64,000 nt of DNA from CAZSLI01 sp964607705 (GCA_964607705.1 CAZSLI010000007.1:1-64000), one strand, 5' to 3'. Shown: positions 41,341 to 49,894, counted from the stretch's first letter. Translations and numbers: made by a program. Notes: a model not told the origin generated them from the letters alone.

Positions 41341-42588
41341 ATGACTGACATGACTAACACTCCCGCGCCCGACGCACGCGGCCGCTTCGTTACCGAGACG
41401 GTGGTCGAGGAGGTTGGCGGGTCTCGCCGCCGGTCCATCCTCGCCGCGATCCTGATCTTGCTTCTGCTCGCACTCGGCGCCGCGGGATTCTTCGTGTGGA
41501 AGAGCTCGAAGGCGGCCGGCAGCCCGCAGGCGAACTCGACGCCTGCCGGCATCGAGTGGGTCCGCTCGATCTACGCGTGGGGCAAGACGCCCCAGACCAT
41601 GCTCGACAGCCCGGTCGACGCGGCCGTGGCCCCCGACGGCACCATCTGGACCGTCTCGAGCAAGACCACGCTGGTCGGATTCAACGCCAACGGCACGCCC
41701 AAGCGGACCGTGGTATTCCCTCGCGGGGGGCAGCCGGGCACCGTGAACTCGATCGAGGGCATGGACGTCGGCAGCGACGGGCGCATCTACCTGTGTGACT
41801 ACGGAAACAACAAGATCGTCGTGACCGACGGCACGGGACGCATCGTGCGCGAGATCGGCATCGAGCTACCCATCGAGGTTGCCGTCAAGGGCGACCGCAT
41901 GGCTGTCGCAGCCGGTAGCGGCGTGGCGGTCATGAAGACCGACGGAACGCTCGTCGCGCAGTGGGGCGAGCGCGGTAACCGCGCCAACGGCTTCGACCTG
42001 CCCCACGGCATCGCGTGGGGCGCGGACGGCAACGTGTATGTCTCCGACACCAATAACAAGCGCATCAAGGTCTACTCGCCTGCGGGACGGCTCCAGTGGA
42101 TCTATCCCAAGGACCGTGAGCTAGCCAAGCGCGCCGGCCTCTCGACGAGCCTCAAGCCCAAGGGCGACAAGGCCGTAGGCCTACAGATCCCTGCAGGTAT
42201 GACGACGGACGCCGCAGGACGAGTCGTGCTCGTGGACCCGTTCGAGTTCAGGGCGATCACCATCGACCGCTCGGGCAAGAAGTTGGGCCCCGGCTGGGGC
42301 GAGTTCGGTCGCCGTGACGGCCTGTTCGCCTACCCGACTGGCATCTCGTACGACAAGGCGCGGGACTACTACGTCATAGCCGACACCGCCAATAACCGGC
42401 TTCAGATCGTGAAGCTCCCCGGCAGCGGCGGTAATGCGGTGGCGGGCGGCCTACGCGCGGCGCTCGACGGCCCGCTCTGGTTGCTCGCGATCCCGCTGGC
42501 CTTCCTCTTCCTCGCCCTGGTCGTGCCGTTCCTTCGTCGCAAGCTGCGTGACCGACTCGCCGAGGAGCCGACGCCCGCCCTGTCGTAG
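41341..42588 (+). CDS. NHL-repeat beta-propeller protein with two membrane helices, cassette 2
   Basis: A 415-residue paralog of the protein at 7478. A membrane helix at about 33-53, the IEWVRSIYAWG stretch, then NHL blades (APDGTIWTVSS, GSDGRIYLCDYGNNKIVV, GADGNVYVSDTNNKRIKVY, DTANNRLQIVKL), a C-terminal membrane helix at about 376-397, and a basic RRKLRDR tail. The first helix is preceded by GGSRRRS, so both ends should be cytoplasmic and the propeller outside. ATG 41341 directly abuts the TPR stop. The exact partner is unknown; conserved synteny in both cassettes ties it to the cytochromes. Confidence 0.86.
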   Translation: MTDMTNTPAPDARGRFVTETVVEEVGGSRRRSILAAILILLLLALGAAGFFVWKSSKAAGSPQANSTPAGIEWVRSIYAWGKTPQTMLDSPVDAAVAPDGTIWTVSSKTTLVGFNANGTPKRTVVFPRGGQPGTVNSIEGMDVGSDGRIYLCDYGNNKIVVTDGTGRIVREIGIELPIEVAVKGDRMAVAAGSGVAVMKTDGTLVAQWGERGNRANGFDLPHGIAWGADGNVYVSDTNNKRIKVYSPAGRLQWIYPKDRELAKRAGLSTSLKPKGDKAVGLQIPAGMTTDAAGRVVLVDPFEFRAITIDRSGKKLGPGWGEFGRRDGLFAYPTGISYDKARDYYVIADTANNRLQIVKLPGSGGNAVAGGLRAALDGPLWLLAIPLAFLFLALVVPFLRRKLRDRLAEEPTPALS

Positions 42589-42733
42589 GGGCGCGGCGCC
42601 GAGACACCGTGTTCGTCGGATCTGACAAGGGACAACCCGCATGACAACCGTTGCGCAAGCAACATCAAAGAGTGCTTACCGGGGCTCTGCTCCGACAGCA
42701 AAATCCAGTCATGGACAGGAGGTGATTGAAACA

Positions 42734-43807
42734 ATGACGACTACTACCACTCGCAAAAACAAGGAGTTCGCAAACATGAAGAAAAGCCTGTTCATCGCCG
42801 TTCTGGCCTCCCTGATGGTGCTCGCGTTCGCCGGCACCGCCATGGCCAAGGTCACCAACGGCTATGTTGCCTGGGATCCGGCCGAGCAGCCTTCGGGCTA
42901 CGACCAGACTCCTCACCAGGGTTACGCCGAGGGAACTGACAAGTGCGCCGTGTGCCACGCGGTCCACAACGCTCCCGTCACCGGTTCTGCCTACACCACT
43001 GGCACCGTGCAGTGGGGCCCGACTACCGACGACACCGAGATGCTTCTTCGTTCGTCCGTGGCCAACGCCTGCGTGTACTGTCACATCTCCACCGCCATCG
43101 GTGGCAAGCAGCTCTACAACGGCGACGCCACCCTGTGGACCAACCCGACGTCGGTCTCCGCATACGCCGAGAACGTTGCGCACAACCGCAACTCGGCCAA
43201 CTGCGTGAACTGCCACTCGGTCCACGGCGCCAGCACCTTCGGTGGCGCTGTTGCCTCCAAGATCCTCAAGTACCCGGACACCACTAAGTTCCAGGACGAG
43301 GACTTCGGCGCCAACGGCCTGTTCGCCGATGCTGCGGCCGCCAAGACCGACAGCAACCGTGACGCTCAGGTCTCGGTGTTCTGCACCCAGTGCCACCAGA
43401 ACTACTCGCCGTCCTCGGAGACCACCCTCAACGCCGACGGTGACGTTGTGACCAAGGACGCTGCCTACACGGGCCCGACGGGCACCGGCGGCGGCATCAT
43501 GTACAAGTCGCACCCGATGAAGTCCGCTGAGACCACCTTCTCCGCGAAGGGTGCCACCAGCACCAAGACCGCCGCGTTCGCCGGCTCGAACTACTGCCGT
43601 TCGTGCCACGACGCCGGTGGCGTCGACTCGCCGGCTGGCGTTATCGACAACTCGTTCCCGCACTACACCGCGGGCGCGTACAACTTCATGAAGGCTGGTG
43701 CCAACGCAGCTGGCGCCGAGGGTCTGCATGACAAGGCTGTTGACGGTCACTGCCTCAAGTGCCACGTCAGCGCCGACGGCACCCAGGGTGTCGGCCAGAC
43801 CTTCTAA
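42734..43807 (+). CDS. Secreted hexaheme c-type cytochrome, cassette 2
   Basis: 357 residues from ATG 42734, which has a perfect AGGAGGTGAT SD 7 nt upstream, or 343 from the in-frame ATG 42776 with AAGGAG. The signal peptide ends at AMA-K. Six canonical sites: CAVCH, CVYCH, CVNCH, CTQCH, CRSCH, CLKCH. Seven other histidines lie outside the motifs; six align in order with those of the cassette 1 paralog (TPH, VHN, AHN, VHG, SHP, FPH), consistent with bis-His hemes. The C-terminal GVGQTF matches GVGKSF of the paralog. There is no anchor after cleavage, so it is probably extracellular and perhaps polymer-forming. A hairpin terminator follows. Confidence 0.9.
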   Translation: MTTTTTRKNKEFANMKKSLFIAVLASLMVLAFAGTAMAKVTNGYVAWDPAEQPSGYDQTPHQGYAEGTDKCAVCHAVHNAPVTGSAYTTGTVQWGPTTDDTEMLLRSSVANACVYCHISTAIGGKQLYNGDATLWTNPTSVSAYAENVAHNRNSANCVNCHSVHGASTFGGAVASKILKYPDTTKFQDEDFGANGLFADAAAAKTDSNRDAQVSVFCTQCHQNYSPSSETTLNADGDVVTKDAAYTGPTGTGGGIMYKSHPMKSAETTFSAKGATSTKTAAFAGSNYCRSCHDAGGVDSPAGVIDNSFPHYTAGAYNFMKAGANAAGAEGLHDKAVDGHCLKCHVSADGTQGVGQTF

Positions 43808-43844
43808 GTCCCGCTCAGGCGTGATCTAGCAAGTCTGTCAAGGA

Positions 43845-43874
43845 GCGGCCCCCGGGGACTACCTCGGGGGCCGC
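43845..43874 (+). terminator. Terminator-like hairpin after hexaheme cytochrome gene 2
   Basis: GCGGCCCCCG (43845-43854) pairs perfectly with CGGGGGCCGC (43865-43874) around a 10-nt loop that can itself extend the stem. The run after it (ACCCTTAG) is poor in T, so termination may be partial. It occupies the same place as the terminator of cassette 1. Confidence 0.65.
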
Positions 43875-43946
43875 ACCCTTAGAGGGCCGAGCCGAGTGGC
43901 TGTGGCCGTCGGGAAGAATCAAGACGTACACCGGACGAGGACGGCG

Positions 43947-44942
43947 ATGGGCGAGACGAAACGGCACACGCGCGGGAGCGCACGAAGGCGCATGGGGATC
44001 CTTGTGGTCCTCGGGCTCGTCGCGCTGCTCGTCGTCGTGGGCCTCGCCGCCGGTACTCGGCAGCAAGCGTGCGTCGCCTGTCATCGGAGTGCCGCGGATG
44101 CGCTCGCCAAGACCGAGCACGCATCGACGCCGTGCCTTCGCTGCCATCTCGAAGCGGGGGCGTGGAGCTATCCCGACCTGATCACCCGTCAGGTGACCCG
44201 GATGTACCCGGCCGCGCTTGCCGGTCGAGGCGTGAGCGGCCCGGTCGCCCCGACGTCCTCGGCGGCGTGTGCGGGGTGCCACGGAGCCATGCTGCGCTCC
44301 ACCAAGCCGCAGGAGGCCAAGGGCCTCAGGATCCTGCACCGCGCCTGCGCCTCCGGCGCGGCGAGCTGTGACGACTGCCATTCCACGACCGCGCACGGGG
44401 ACTCGGTACGCAACGTCCGCGGCCCGGTCATGGACGACTGCATCGCATGTCACGACGCGCAGGGTGCTACCAAGGCCTGCACAGCATGTCACCCGGGCCG
44501 CATCGAGAAGTCGGCCCCGGGTGTGGGCACCTTCTCGGTGACCCACGGACCCAACTGGCGTCAGACGCACGGGCTCGGACGGCTAGCCACCTGCAACACC
44601 TGCCACCGCGACGACTCCTGCGTGCGCTGTCACGGCGTCGTCGTACCGCACCCCGCCGACTTCGGCACCACGCACGGCTCGTTCGCCAAGCGTGACCGCG
44701 CGGCCTGCCTCACATGTCACAAGTCGGAGCAGTTCTGCAGCTCCTGCCACGGTGTCGAGATGCCGCACCCGGCCGGCTTCCTGGCAAAGCACTCGAGCGT
44801 CGCCAGCGACGTGGCCGACCCTGCCTGCTCGCGCTGCCACGAGCGGGCCGACTGCGAGCGCTGCCACGAGCGTCACGTGCACCCGGGCGGCGCACGAGGC
44901 ATCCCTGTGCCACCCAGGGTCCCGAGCGGTGGCACGCGATGA
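43947..44942 (+). CDS. Membrane-anchored 12-heme c-type cytochrome, cassette 2
   Basis: 331 residues from ATG 43947 (GAGG 6 nt upstream); an in-frame GTG at 43896 would add 17 residues. A basic N-terminus (TRGSARRR), one membrane helix at about 17-36, then twelve sites: CVACH, CLRCH, CAGCH, CDDCH, CIACH, CTACH, CNTCH, CVRCH, CLTCH, CSSCH, CSRCH, CERCH. It matches the protein at 10326 in heme number, order and local motifs (GVEMPHPAGFLAKH, HVHPGGA). It probably passes electrons from the membrane to outer partners. Its stop overlaps the ATG of the next cytochrome gene (ATGA). Confidence 0.9.
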   Translation: MGETKRHTRGSARRRMGILVVLGLVALLVVVGLAAGTRQQACVACHRSAADALAKTEHASTPCLRCHLEAGAWSYPDLITRQVTRMYPAALAGRGVSGPVAPTSSAACAGCHGAMLRSTKPQEAKGLRILHRACASGAASCDDCHSTTAHGDSVRNVRGPVMDDCIACHDAQGATKACTACHPGRIEKSAPGVGTFSVTHGPNWRQTHGLGRLATCNTCHRDDSCVRCHGVVVPHPADFGTTHGSFAKRDRAACLTCHKSEQFCSSCHGVEMPHPAGFLAKHSSVASDVADPACSRCHERADCERCHERHVHPGGARGIPVPPRVPSGGTR

Positions 44943-46264
44943 ACGTCGAACGGATCGCACAGCTTCTCGATCAGGCTCGCAGGGTGCTCCAGAACCCGAG
45001 CTCGAATCCCGAGATGGCCGCGGTGCTACTCGGCATCGTCGCGGTGCTCGTGGTGGTGCTCGGCCTCGTGATCTGGCTCGCGCTGACGCCGCGCCGCAAG
45101 CGGGTCAGGCGCACGGTGACCTACTGGATCCCCGAGGACGAAGAGCCCGCCGAGGAGCCCGGAAGCGTCGCCGCTGCCGAGGAGGAGCGGCCAGCCGAGG
45201 CCGAGGCGCCCGCCGCTGCCGAGGCGCCCGACGAGGGCATGCCGGCCGAACGCGCGTCGGAGACCGTATCCGCCGCTGAAGAGGCCCCGGACGCCGTGCG
45301 CGGGGCCCGCGGATCATGGGCGGTCCGGGCGGCATCGCTGCTGCTCGGCCCCTTGCTGATCCCGGTGCTGATCGTCGCCGCGGTAGTGAGCGCGTATGCA
45401 GTGACGTCCACCCAAGCGGTCTGTGCCGGGACGTGCCATGCCGAGCAGCGAAGTGTCGTGACGGCGAAGAAGGCCGCTCACGCTCGGTGCGTGGATTGTC
45501 ACACCCAGCCGCTGCCCGGCGGCTTCGTCGCTAATGCGACCGACCGCGTGCGCATGGCCACACGCCAGCTGCAGGGTAGCCCCGAGGGCGTGCGCGCGGT
45601 CGTCGAGCCCGCCGCCTGCGAGCGCTGCCACGCGGATCTGAGCGGCACCCGGACGAGCCGGGCGGCGCGCGTCCGAATGCGCCATGACGAGCCGCTCGCC
45701 GCCGGCATGACGTGCACCGAATGCCATGGCGCCGTCGGCCACGACTCACGGCTGCAGCCCGTGTCCATGGCGCGCTGCCTCGGCTGTCACGATGGGACCA
45801 AGGCGTCGGCCGAGTGCGTGACCTGCCACCTCACCGACGTCGCGAACGCGGGGCGCCGCACCATCACGGAGAACGGGCGTCCGAAAGGGGAGCTCGACTA
45901 CCCCGTGGTCGGGCTGCACCGGCGCGACTGCGGCGGATGCCACAACCAGAAGGTGCAGTGCGATAGCTGTCACGGGGTCCGCATGCCGCACAGCGCGCGG
46001 TTCGTGAACGGCTGGCACGCCAAGGACGCGGCCTTCGAGAAGAAGGCGAAATGCTGGAAGTGCCACCAGGAGAACGACTGCAGCGCCTGTCACCAGGTGC
46101 CGTTCTCGGCAGCACACACCCCAACGTGGAAGCGCGATCACGCCAAGGCACCTGCGAACTCACAGTGCGTGTGCCACCAGGACCGCCAGGCCGACGCGCC
46201 TTCAAGCATGTGCGCCTACTGCCACGGGCCCGCCTCGAACCGCTCGGACACGGACGCGCCCTAG
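44939..46264 (+). CDS. Two-helix membrane multiheme cytochrome with variant heme motifs, cassette 2
   Basis: 441 residues from ATG 44939. Membrane helix 1 at about 27-49, then RRKRVRR (inside signal), an acidic Glu/Ala-rich linker (50-127), helix 2 (131-154) and the heme domain. Twelve heme positions align with the paralog at 11276, but two are unusual: the first reads CAGTCH (CX3CH, from C162) where the paralog has CESCH, and the eleventh reads CVCH (CXCH) where it has CGSCH. The ten canonical sites are CVDCH, CERCH, CTECH, CLGCH, CVTCH, CGGCH, CDSCH, CWKCH, CSACH, CAYCH. Whether the variants bind heme is open. The linker is about twice as long as in the paralog. Confidence 0.87.
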   Translation: MNVERIAQLLDQARRVLQNPSSNPEMAAVLLGIVAVLVVVLGLVIWLALTPRRKRVRRTVTYWIPEDEEPAEEPGSVAAAEEERPAEAEAPAAAEAPDEGMPAERASETVSAAEEAPDAVRGARGSWAVRAASLLLGPLLIPVLIVAAVVSAYAVTSTQAVCAGTCHAEQRSVVTAKKAAHARCVDCHTQPLPGGFVANATDRVRMATRQLQGSPEGVRAVVEPAACERCHADLSGTRTSRAARVRMRHDEPLAAGMTCTECHGAVGHDSRLQPVSMARCLGCHDGTKASAECVTCHLTDVANAGRRTITENGRPKGELDYPVVGLHRRDCGGCHNQKVQCDSCHGVRMPHSARFVNGWHAKDAAFEKKAKCWKCHQENDCSACHQVPFSAAHTPTWKRDHAKAPANSQCVCHQDRQADAPSSMCAYCHGPASNRSDTDAP

Positions 46265-46284
46265 GGTGATTGCCGCGCGGCCTG

Positions 46285-46293
46285 TGCTACGCT
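46285..46293 (+). promoter_or_regulatory. Extended -10 element upstream of leuD
   Basis: TGCTACGCT (TG-N-TACGCT) about 42 nt before the leuD ATG. The same nonamer precedes the TrpR-fold regulator gene (57325-57333), and a close variant precedes the 12-heme operon. No good -35 is seen at the right spacing. Confidence 0.4.
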
Positions 46294-46334
46294 AGCGCAC
46301 CACTACCGCCCCCGGCTCGAAGGGAGCGTGCCCC

Positions 46335-46829
46335 ATGCGCTTCTCCGGCACCGCACACAAGTACGGCCGCGACGTCGACACAGACGTGATCATCCCGGCC
46401 CGCTATCTCAACACGAGCGACCCCGCAGAGCTCGCGAAGCACTGCATGGAGGACCTCGACGCCGGGTTCGTCGGCAAGGTGGAGTCCGGGGACATCCTGG
46501 TCGCCGAGGAGAACTTCGGCTGCGGGTCGAGCCGCGAGCATGCGCCGATCTCGATCAAGGCCGCAGGCGTCTCGGTGGTCATAGCGAAGAGCTTCGCGCG
46601 CATCTTCTATCGCAACGCGATCAACACCGGCCTGCCGATCATGGAGGCGCCCGACGCGGTCGACGGCATCAGCGACGGTGACAAGGTCTCCGTGGACGCC
46701 GACGCCGGCACCATCACCAACGAGACCACCGGCGCGACGTTCCAGGCGCAGCCGTTCCCGCCCTTCATCAAGGAGATCATCGAGAAAGGCGGCCTCATCG
46801 AGTCCGTCAAGGAGAAGGTCGGCGGCTAG
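46335..46829 (+). CDS. leuD: 3-isopropylmalate dehydratase, small subunit
   Basis: A 164-residue aconitase swivel-domain subunit, partner of LeuC. Seen: GRDVDTDVIIPARYL, NFGCGSSREHAP, FARIFYRNAINTGLP and the closing PFPPFIKEIIEKGG. It is of the short archaeal/thermophile type (about 160-170 residues), matching the short LeuC at 5180. ATG 46335 has a GGGAG purine run upstream. It is separated from leuC by the two cytochrome cassettes and the glycan island, and has its own extended -10 promoter candidate. Confidence 0.95.
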   Translation: MRFSGTAHKYGRDVDTDVIIPARYLNTSDPAELAKHCMEDLDAGFVGKVESGDILVAEENFGCGSSREHAPISIKAAGVSVVIAKSFARIFYRNAINTGLPIMEAPDAVDGISDGDKVSVDADAGTITNETTGATFQAQPFPPFIKEIIEKGGLIESVKEKVGG

Positions 46830-46862
46830 CCACCTCGCGGTGGACTGGTTTGGTGCGCCGGA

Positions 46863-48590
46863 TCAGCGCTGAGACGGGACGAGCAGCTCCCACTGTGCCG
46901 CGGACGACTCTTCTTTGAAGTTGTCGCGCACGTATCGCTCGACGGCATCCTTCTTCGGGTCGTAGCCCGACTGGTTGAGGTCGTACTTCAGCACGATCGG
47001 CGCCGGCCACGCGAGGTTCTTCACGACGACCGTCGGTTCCCGGTCGCGCGACTTCATCTCGCCGAGCAGCCGCTTCGTGGCCTGAGGCGCGCCGAGCGCG
47101 TCGTAGGGCCCAAGCCACAGCAGCGGCACCGAAGGCTGCGCCGCCGTGAAGAGGTAGGCGGCGGGAAGGCCGTGGTAGGCGAGCAGCCGGTCCTCGGCGG
47201 TGGTCTGGCGCAGTGCCTTCCAGAGCGACTCGACGCCACGCGCGTTGGCCGCTGTGGTGATGAGACCCCTATAGGGTCCCTGGGTGACGCTGTTGTGCAG
47301 CCTGTTCGGCGGCAAGTCTCGATACCCCGCGTTCGCGTTGGCCACCAACAGCCCGGCCATCGCAACGACGACGACCGCGGTTCGAAGCGTCTCGTTGCCG
47401 GCGGCGGTCAGCTGCGGCACCCGCGGCAGCGCGCGGACCATCACGGCCACCGAGGGGCCGATGACGGCCATGCCGCCGAGACCGGCTGCGATGTAGCTCA
47501 TGCTGCTCGTGATGTCGAAAGTCAGCATGGCGACGAGTCCGTACGCCAGCGCGAAGCGTCCGACCGTGGTGATGGAGTCGCGGTCGCGCACCGTGAAGCC
47601 GATCACGGCGGCCTGCATGAGCATCAGCCGCGCCCACTCGAGCGTACTCACGTCGCGCGCGTCCAGAAGCGCGCCCGCCGAGAGCGCGAGCGCGGCCGCC
47701 GGCAGGATGAACGGGACCGGCTTGCGCATCCACTGGAAGACGCCGGTCGCCACCGCGGCCCAGAACGCCGGCTGCCATACCGTTGCAAGCGCGATGGGCT
47801 GCAGGGTCAGCCACAGCTTGACGAGCGGGCCACCGAATCCGGCGCCGCCCCAGCCGAAGCGCCCTGCCACCGAGGACGCGAGTTCGAGCATGGCGGGAAG
47901 TCCCGACAGGTAGGGGGAGACGAGTGCTGTCACTACCAGGGCGAAACCGATGCCGCCGGCGGCCGTGTACGCGGCCCGGCGCCAGTCCTTGGTGACGAAC
48001 CAGACGCCGAGGACAGCGGCGACCGCAGCGATGCCGAGCGACTGGTACGCGACCACGGCGATCGCGAGGAGCGCCCCGGCCGACAGGTAGCGCCACGGCT
48101 TCTCGGCCTCGTCGAGCATCGCGCAGCCGAGGATCGAGATCGCCGCCGAGCCGGCCATGAGCCCGATCGTGTTGAAGCTCGGAGTCGGGATCATGTAGGG
48201 CATGAGCGTGAACTGGATGCCCGCCGCCACGAGGGCCGGTGGGCGCGAAGTCATCCGGCGCACGAGCGCGTAGGTCGCCCATGCGGTGAGCCCGTTGAGA
48301 AGCGCCCACGCGAGTCGGAATCCCAGCATGATGCCGGTGGTGTCGCCCATGATCAGCAGGTGAAGCTTCGCGAACGGAGCGACCAGCCATGAGGCGAGTT
48401 GGTGGATGTCGGCGTTGTCGATGAACGGCCGGTCGCCCAGGGCGAAGCGGTAGGACTGCGCTACGCAGAACGCCTCGTCGATGAAGTCCGCACCATAGCG
48501 CAGGCGGAGCAACGTGAACACGACCGACGCCACTAGTGCAGCGATGCCCAGAGCGAGTGCGACGTGAGTGAACTTGCGACGGGACTCCAC
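46863..48590 (-). CDS. GT39/PMT-like integral membrane glycosyltransferase, putative
   Basis: A 575-residue protein with about eleven membrane helices in the first 430 residues and a soluble C-terminal part. The first outer loop has the DEAF motif (GADFIDEAFCVAQSY), with acidic residues as in the GT-C catalytic loop of the GT39/ArnT/PMT group, and FNTIGL further on. Such enzymes use polyprenyl-phosphate sugars outside the membrane to modify lipids or proteins. GTG 48590 has AGGAAAGGA just upstream; the longer open frame beyond it overlaps leuB on the other strand and is not used. It sits alone on the minus strand between leuD and leuB. Confidence 0.68.
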   Translation of the reverse strand: MESRRKFTHVALALGIAALVASVVFTLLRLRYGADFIDEAFCVAQSYRFALGDRPFIDNADIHQLASWLVAPFAKLHLLIMGDTTGIMLGFRLAWALLNGLTAWATYALVRRMTSRPPALVAAGIQFTLMPYMIPTPSFNTIGLMAGSAAISILGCAMLDEAEKPWRYLSAGALLAIAVVAYQSLGIAAVAAVLGVWFVTKDWRRAAYTAAGGIGFALVVTALVSPYLSGLPAMLELASSVAGRFGWGGAGFGGPLVKLWLTLQPIALATVWQPAFWAAVATGVFQWMRKPVPFILPAAALALSAGALLDARDVSTLEWARLMLMQAAVIGFTVRDRDSITTVGRFALAYGLVAMLTFDITSSMSYIAAGLGGMAVIGPSVAVMVRALPRVPQLTAAGNETLRTAVVVVAMAGLLVANANAGYRDLPPNRLHNSVTQGPYRGLITTAANARGVESLWKALRQTTAEDRLLAYHGLPAAYLFTAAQPSVPLLWLGPYDALGAPQATKRLLGEMKSRDREPTVVVKNLAWPAPIVLKYDLNQSGYDPKKDAVERYVRDNFKEESSAAQWELLVPSQR

Positions 48591-48692
48591 AGCGGTCCTT
48601 TCCTGGGATGAGGGGGCCGCGAGGCCGCGGGTCGATGATACGCGATGGGGCCACCTCGGCGCGAAGCTGCTGCGCGCACACGGGGCGGCGGC

Positions 48693-48698
48693 TACACT
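48693..48698 (+). promoter_or_regulatory. -10-like element upstream of leuB
   Basis: TACACT, 41 nt before the leuB ATG, in the 148-nt gap between divergent starts at 48590 and 48739. Similar TACACT hexamers precede ilvE (51714-51719) and the GT2 gene at 38588. There is no strong -35, so this is a weak call. Confidence 0.3.
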
Positions 48699-48738
48699 AC
48701 GCACACACGAACTCGAGCTGCGTCGAAGAGGAGCGGTC

Positions 48739-49884
48739 ATGAGCGAGGCCCCGAAGCATCCATCGTCTGCGGAGCGCGCTCTTCGCATCTGCCTGCTGCC
48801 GGGCGACGGCATCGGCCCCGAGATCACCGCCGAGGCGGTCAAGGTGCTCGACGCCATCGGTGCGCGGCACGGAGTCGTCTTCGCGTTCGACGAGGCGCTC
48901 CTCGGCGGTGCGGCCATCGATGCCACGGGCAGCGCCCTTCCTGACGAGACGCTGGCAATAGCGCAGGCTGCCGATGCCGTGCTGCTGGCCGCCATCGGCG
49001 GACCGAAGTGGGATACCACCGACCCGGCGAAGCCTCGCCCGGAGCAGGGGCTCCTCGGCATCCGCAAAGCGCTTGGGCTCTACGCGAACTTGCGGCCGGT
49101 CAAGATCTTCGACGCGCTGCGCGACGCCTCCACCCTCAAGCCGGAGTTCCTGGAGGGCGTGGACATGCTCATCGTCCGCGAGCTCACCGGCGGCCTGTAC
49201 TTCGGCGAGCGTGCGCGTGAGCGCGACGTCGCGGGGGCGGGCGAGGGCGGAGTGGCCGGCATGCGCGCGTACGACACGATGGACTACCGCGAGTTCGAGA
49301 TCGCCCGCATCGCACGCACGGCATTCGATGCCGCGCGCACGCGCAGCGGCAAGGTCCACTCCGTCGACAAGGCGAACGTGCTCGAGTCGAGCCGCCTGTG
49401 GCGCGAGGTCGTTCACCGCATCCACGATGCGGAGTACTCGGACGTCGAGCTCGTGGACCAGCTGGTCGACAACTCGGCGATGCAGCTCATCCGCTGGCCG
49501 GCCCAGTTCGACGTGATGGTCACCGAGAACATGTTCGGCGATATCCTTTCCGACGAGGCGTCCATGCTCACCGGTTCGCTCGGCATGCTTGCGAGTGCTT
49601 CGCTGGGCGATGGCACAGCGCTCTATGAGCCGTCTCACGGCAGCGCGCCCGATATCGCGGGGCAGGGAGTCGCGAACCCGCTTGCCATGCTTCTCTCGGT
49701 CGAGCTGATGCTGCGCTACAGCTTCGACATGCACGCCGCTGCCGACGAGCTTGCCGCCGCGATCGAGTCGGTGCTTGCCGACGGCTGGCGCACCCGGGAT
49801 ATCTCGGACGCAGGGACGGCCGCCGAGCGCATCATCGGCACCGAGGCGATGGGCGACCTGGTGGCCGAGCGGCTCCGCGGCTAG
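48739..49884 (+). CDS. leuB: 3-isopropylmalate dehydrogenase
   Basis: A 381-residue beta-decarboxylating dehydrogenase that makes 2-oxoisocaproate with NAD+ and Mg2+. Seen: CLLPGDGIGPEI, GGPKWD, LRPEQGLLGIRK-like segment, the catalytic Tyr/Lys regions around TMDYREFEIARIA and KVHSVDKANVL, the metal site TENMFGDILSDEASM, and the NAD loop PSHGSAPDIAGQGVANP. ATG 48739 has GAGGAG 7 nt upstream. A short N-terminal tail (MSEAPKHPSSAERA) precedes the fold. In this cluster with cimA it may also oxidise methylmalate in the isoleucine route. Confidence 0.95.
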   Translation: MSEAPKHPSSAERALRICLLPGDGIGPEITAEAVKVLDAIGARHGVVFAFDEALLGGAAIDATGSALPDETLAIAQAADAVLLAAIGGPKWDTTDPAKPRPEQGLLGIRKALGLYANLRPVKIFDALRDASTLKPEFLEGVDMLIVRELTGGLYFGERARERDVAGAGEGGVAGMRAYDTMDYREFEIARIARTAFDAARTRSGKVHSVDKANVLESSRLWREVVHRIHDAEYSDVELVDQLVDNSAMQLIRWPAQFDVMVTENMFGDILSDEASMLTGSLGMLASASLGDGTALYEPSHGSAPDIAGQGVANPLAMLLSVELMLRYSFDMHAAADELAAAIESVLADGWRTRDISDAGTAAERIIGTEAMGDLVAERLRG

Positions 49885-49894
49885 CGGCGCGGCT

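Noticed and set aside
6449..46334. Mobile island with integrase, IS ends or tRNA attachment site
   Set aside because: Both borders and all gaps were read; no recombinase, transposase, tRNA or terminal direct repeat was seen.
47172..48392. 406-residue plus-strand open frame opposite the GT39-like gene
   Set aside because: Low-complexity, highly charged translation typical of an antisense GC-rich frame; the minus-strand product has clear membrane helices and a GT-C loop.
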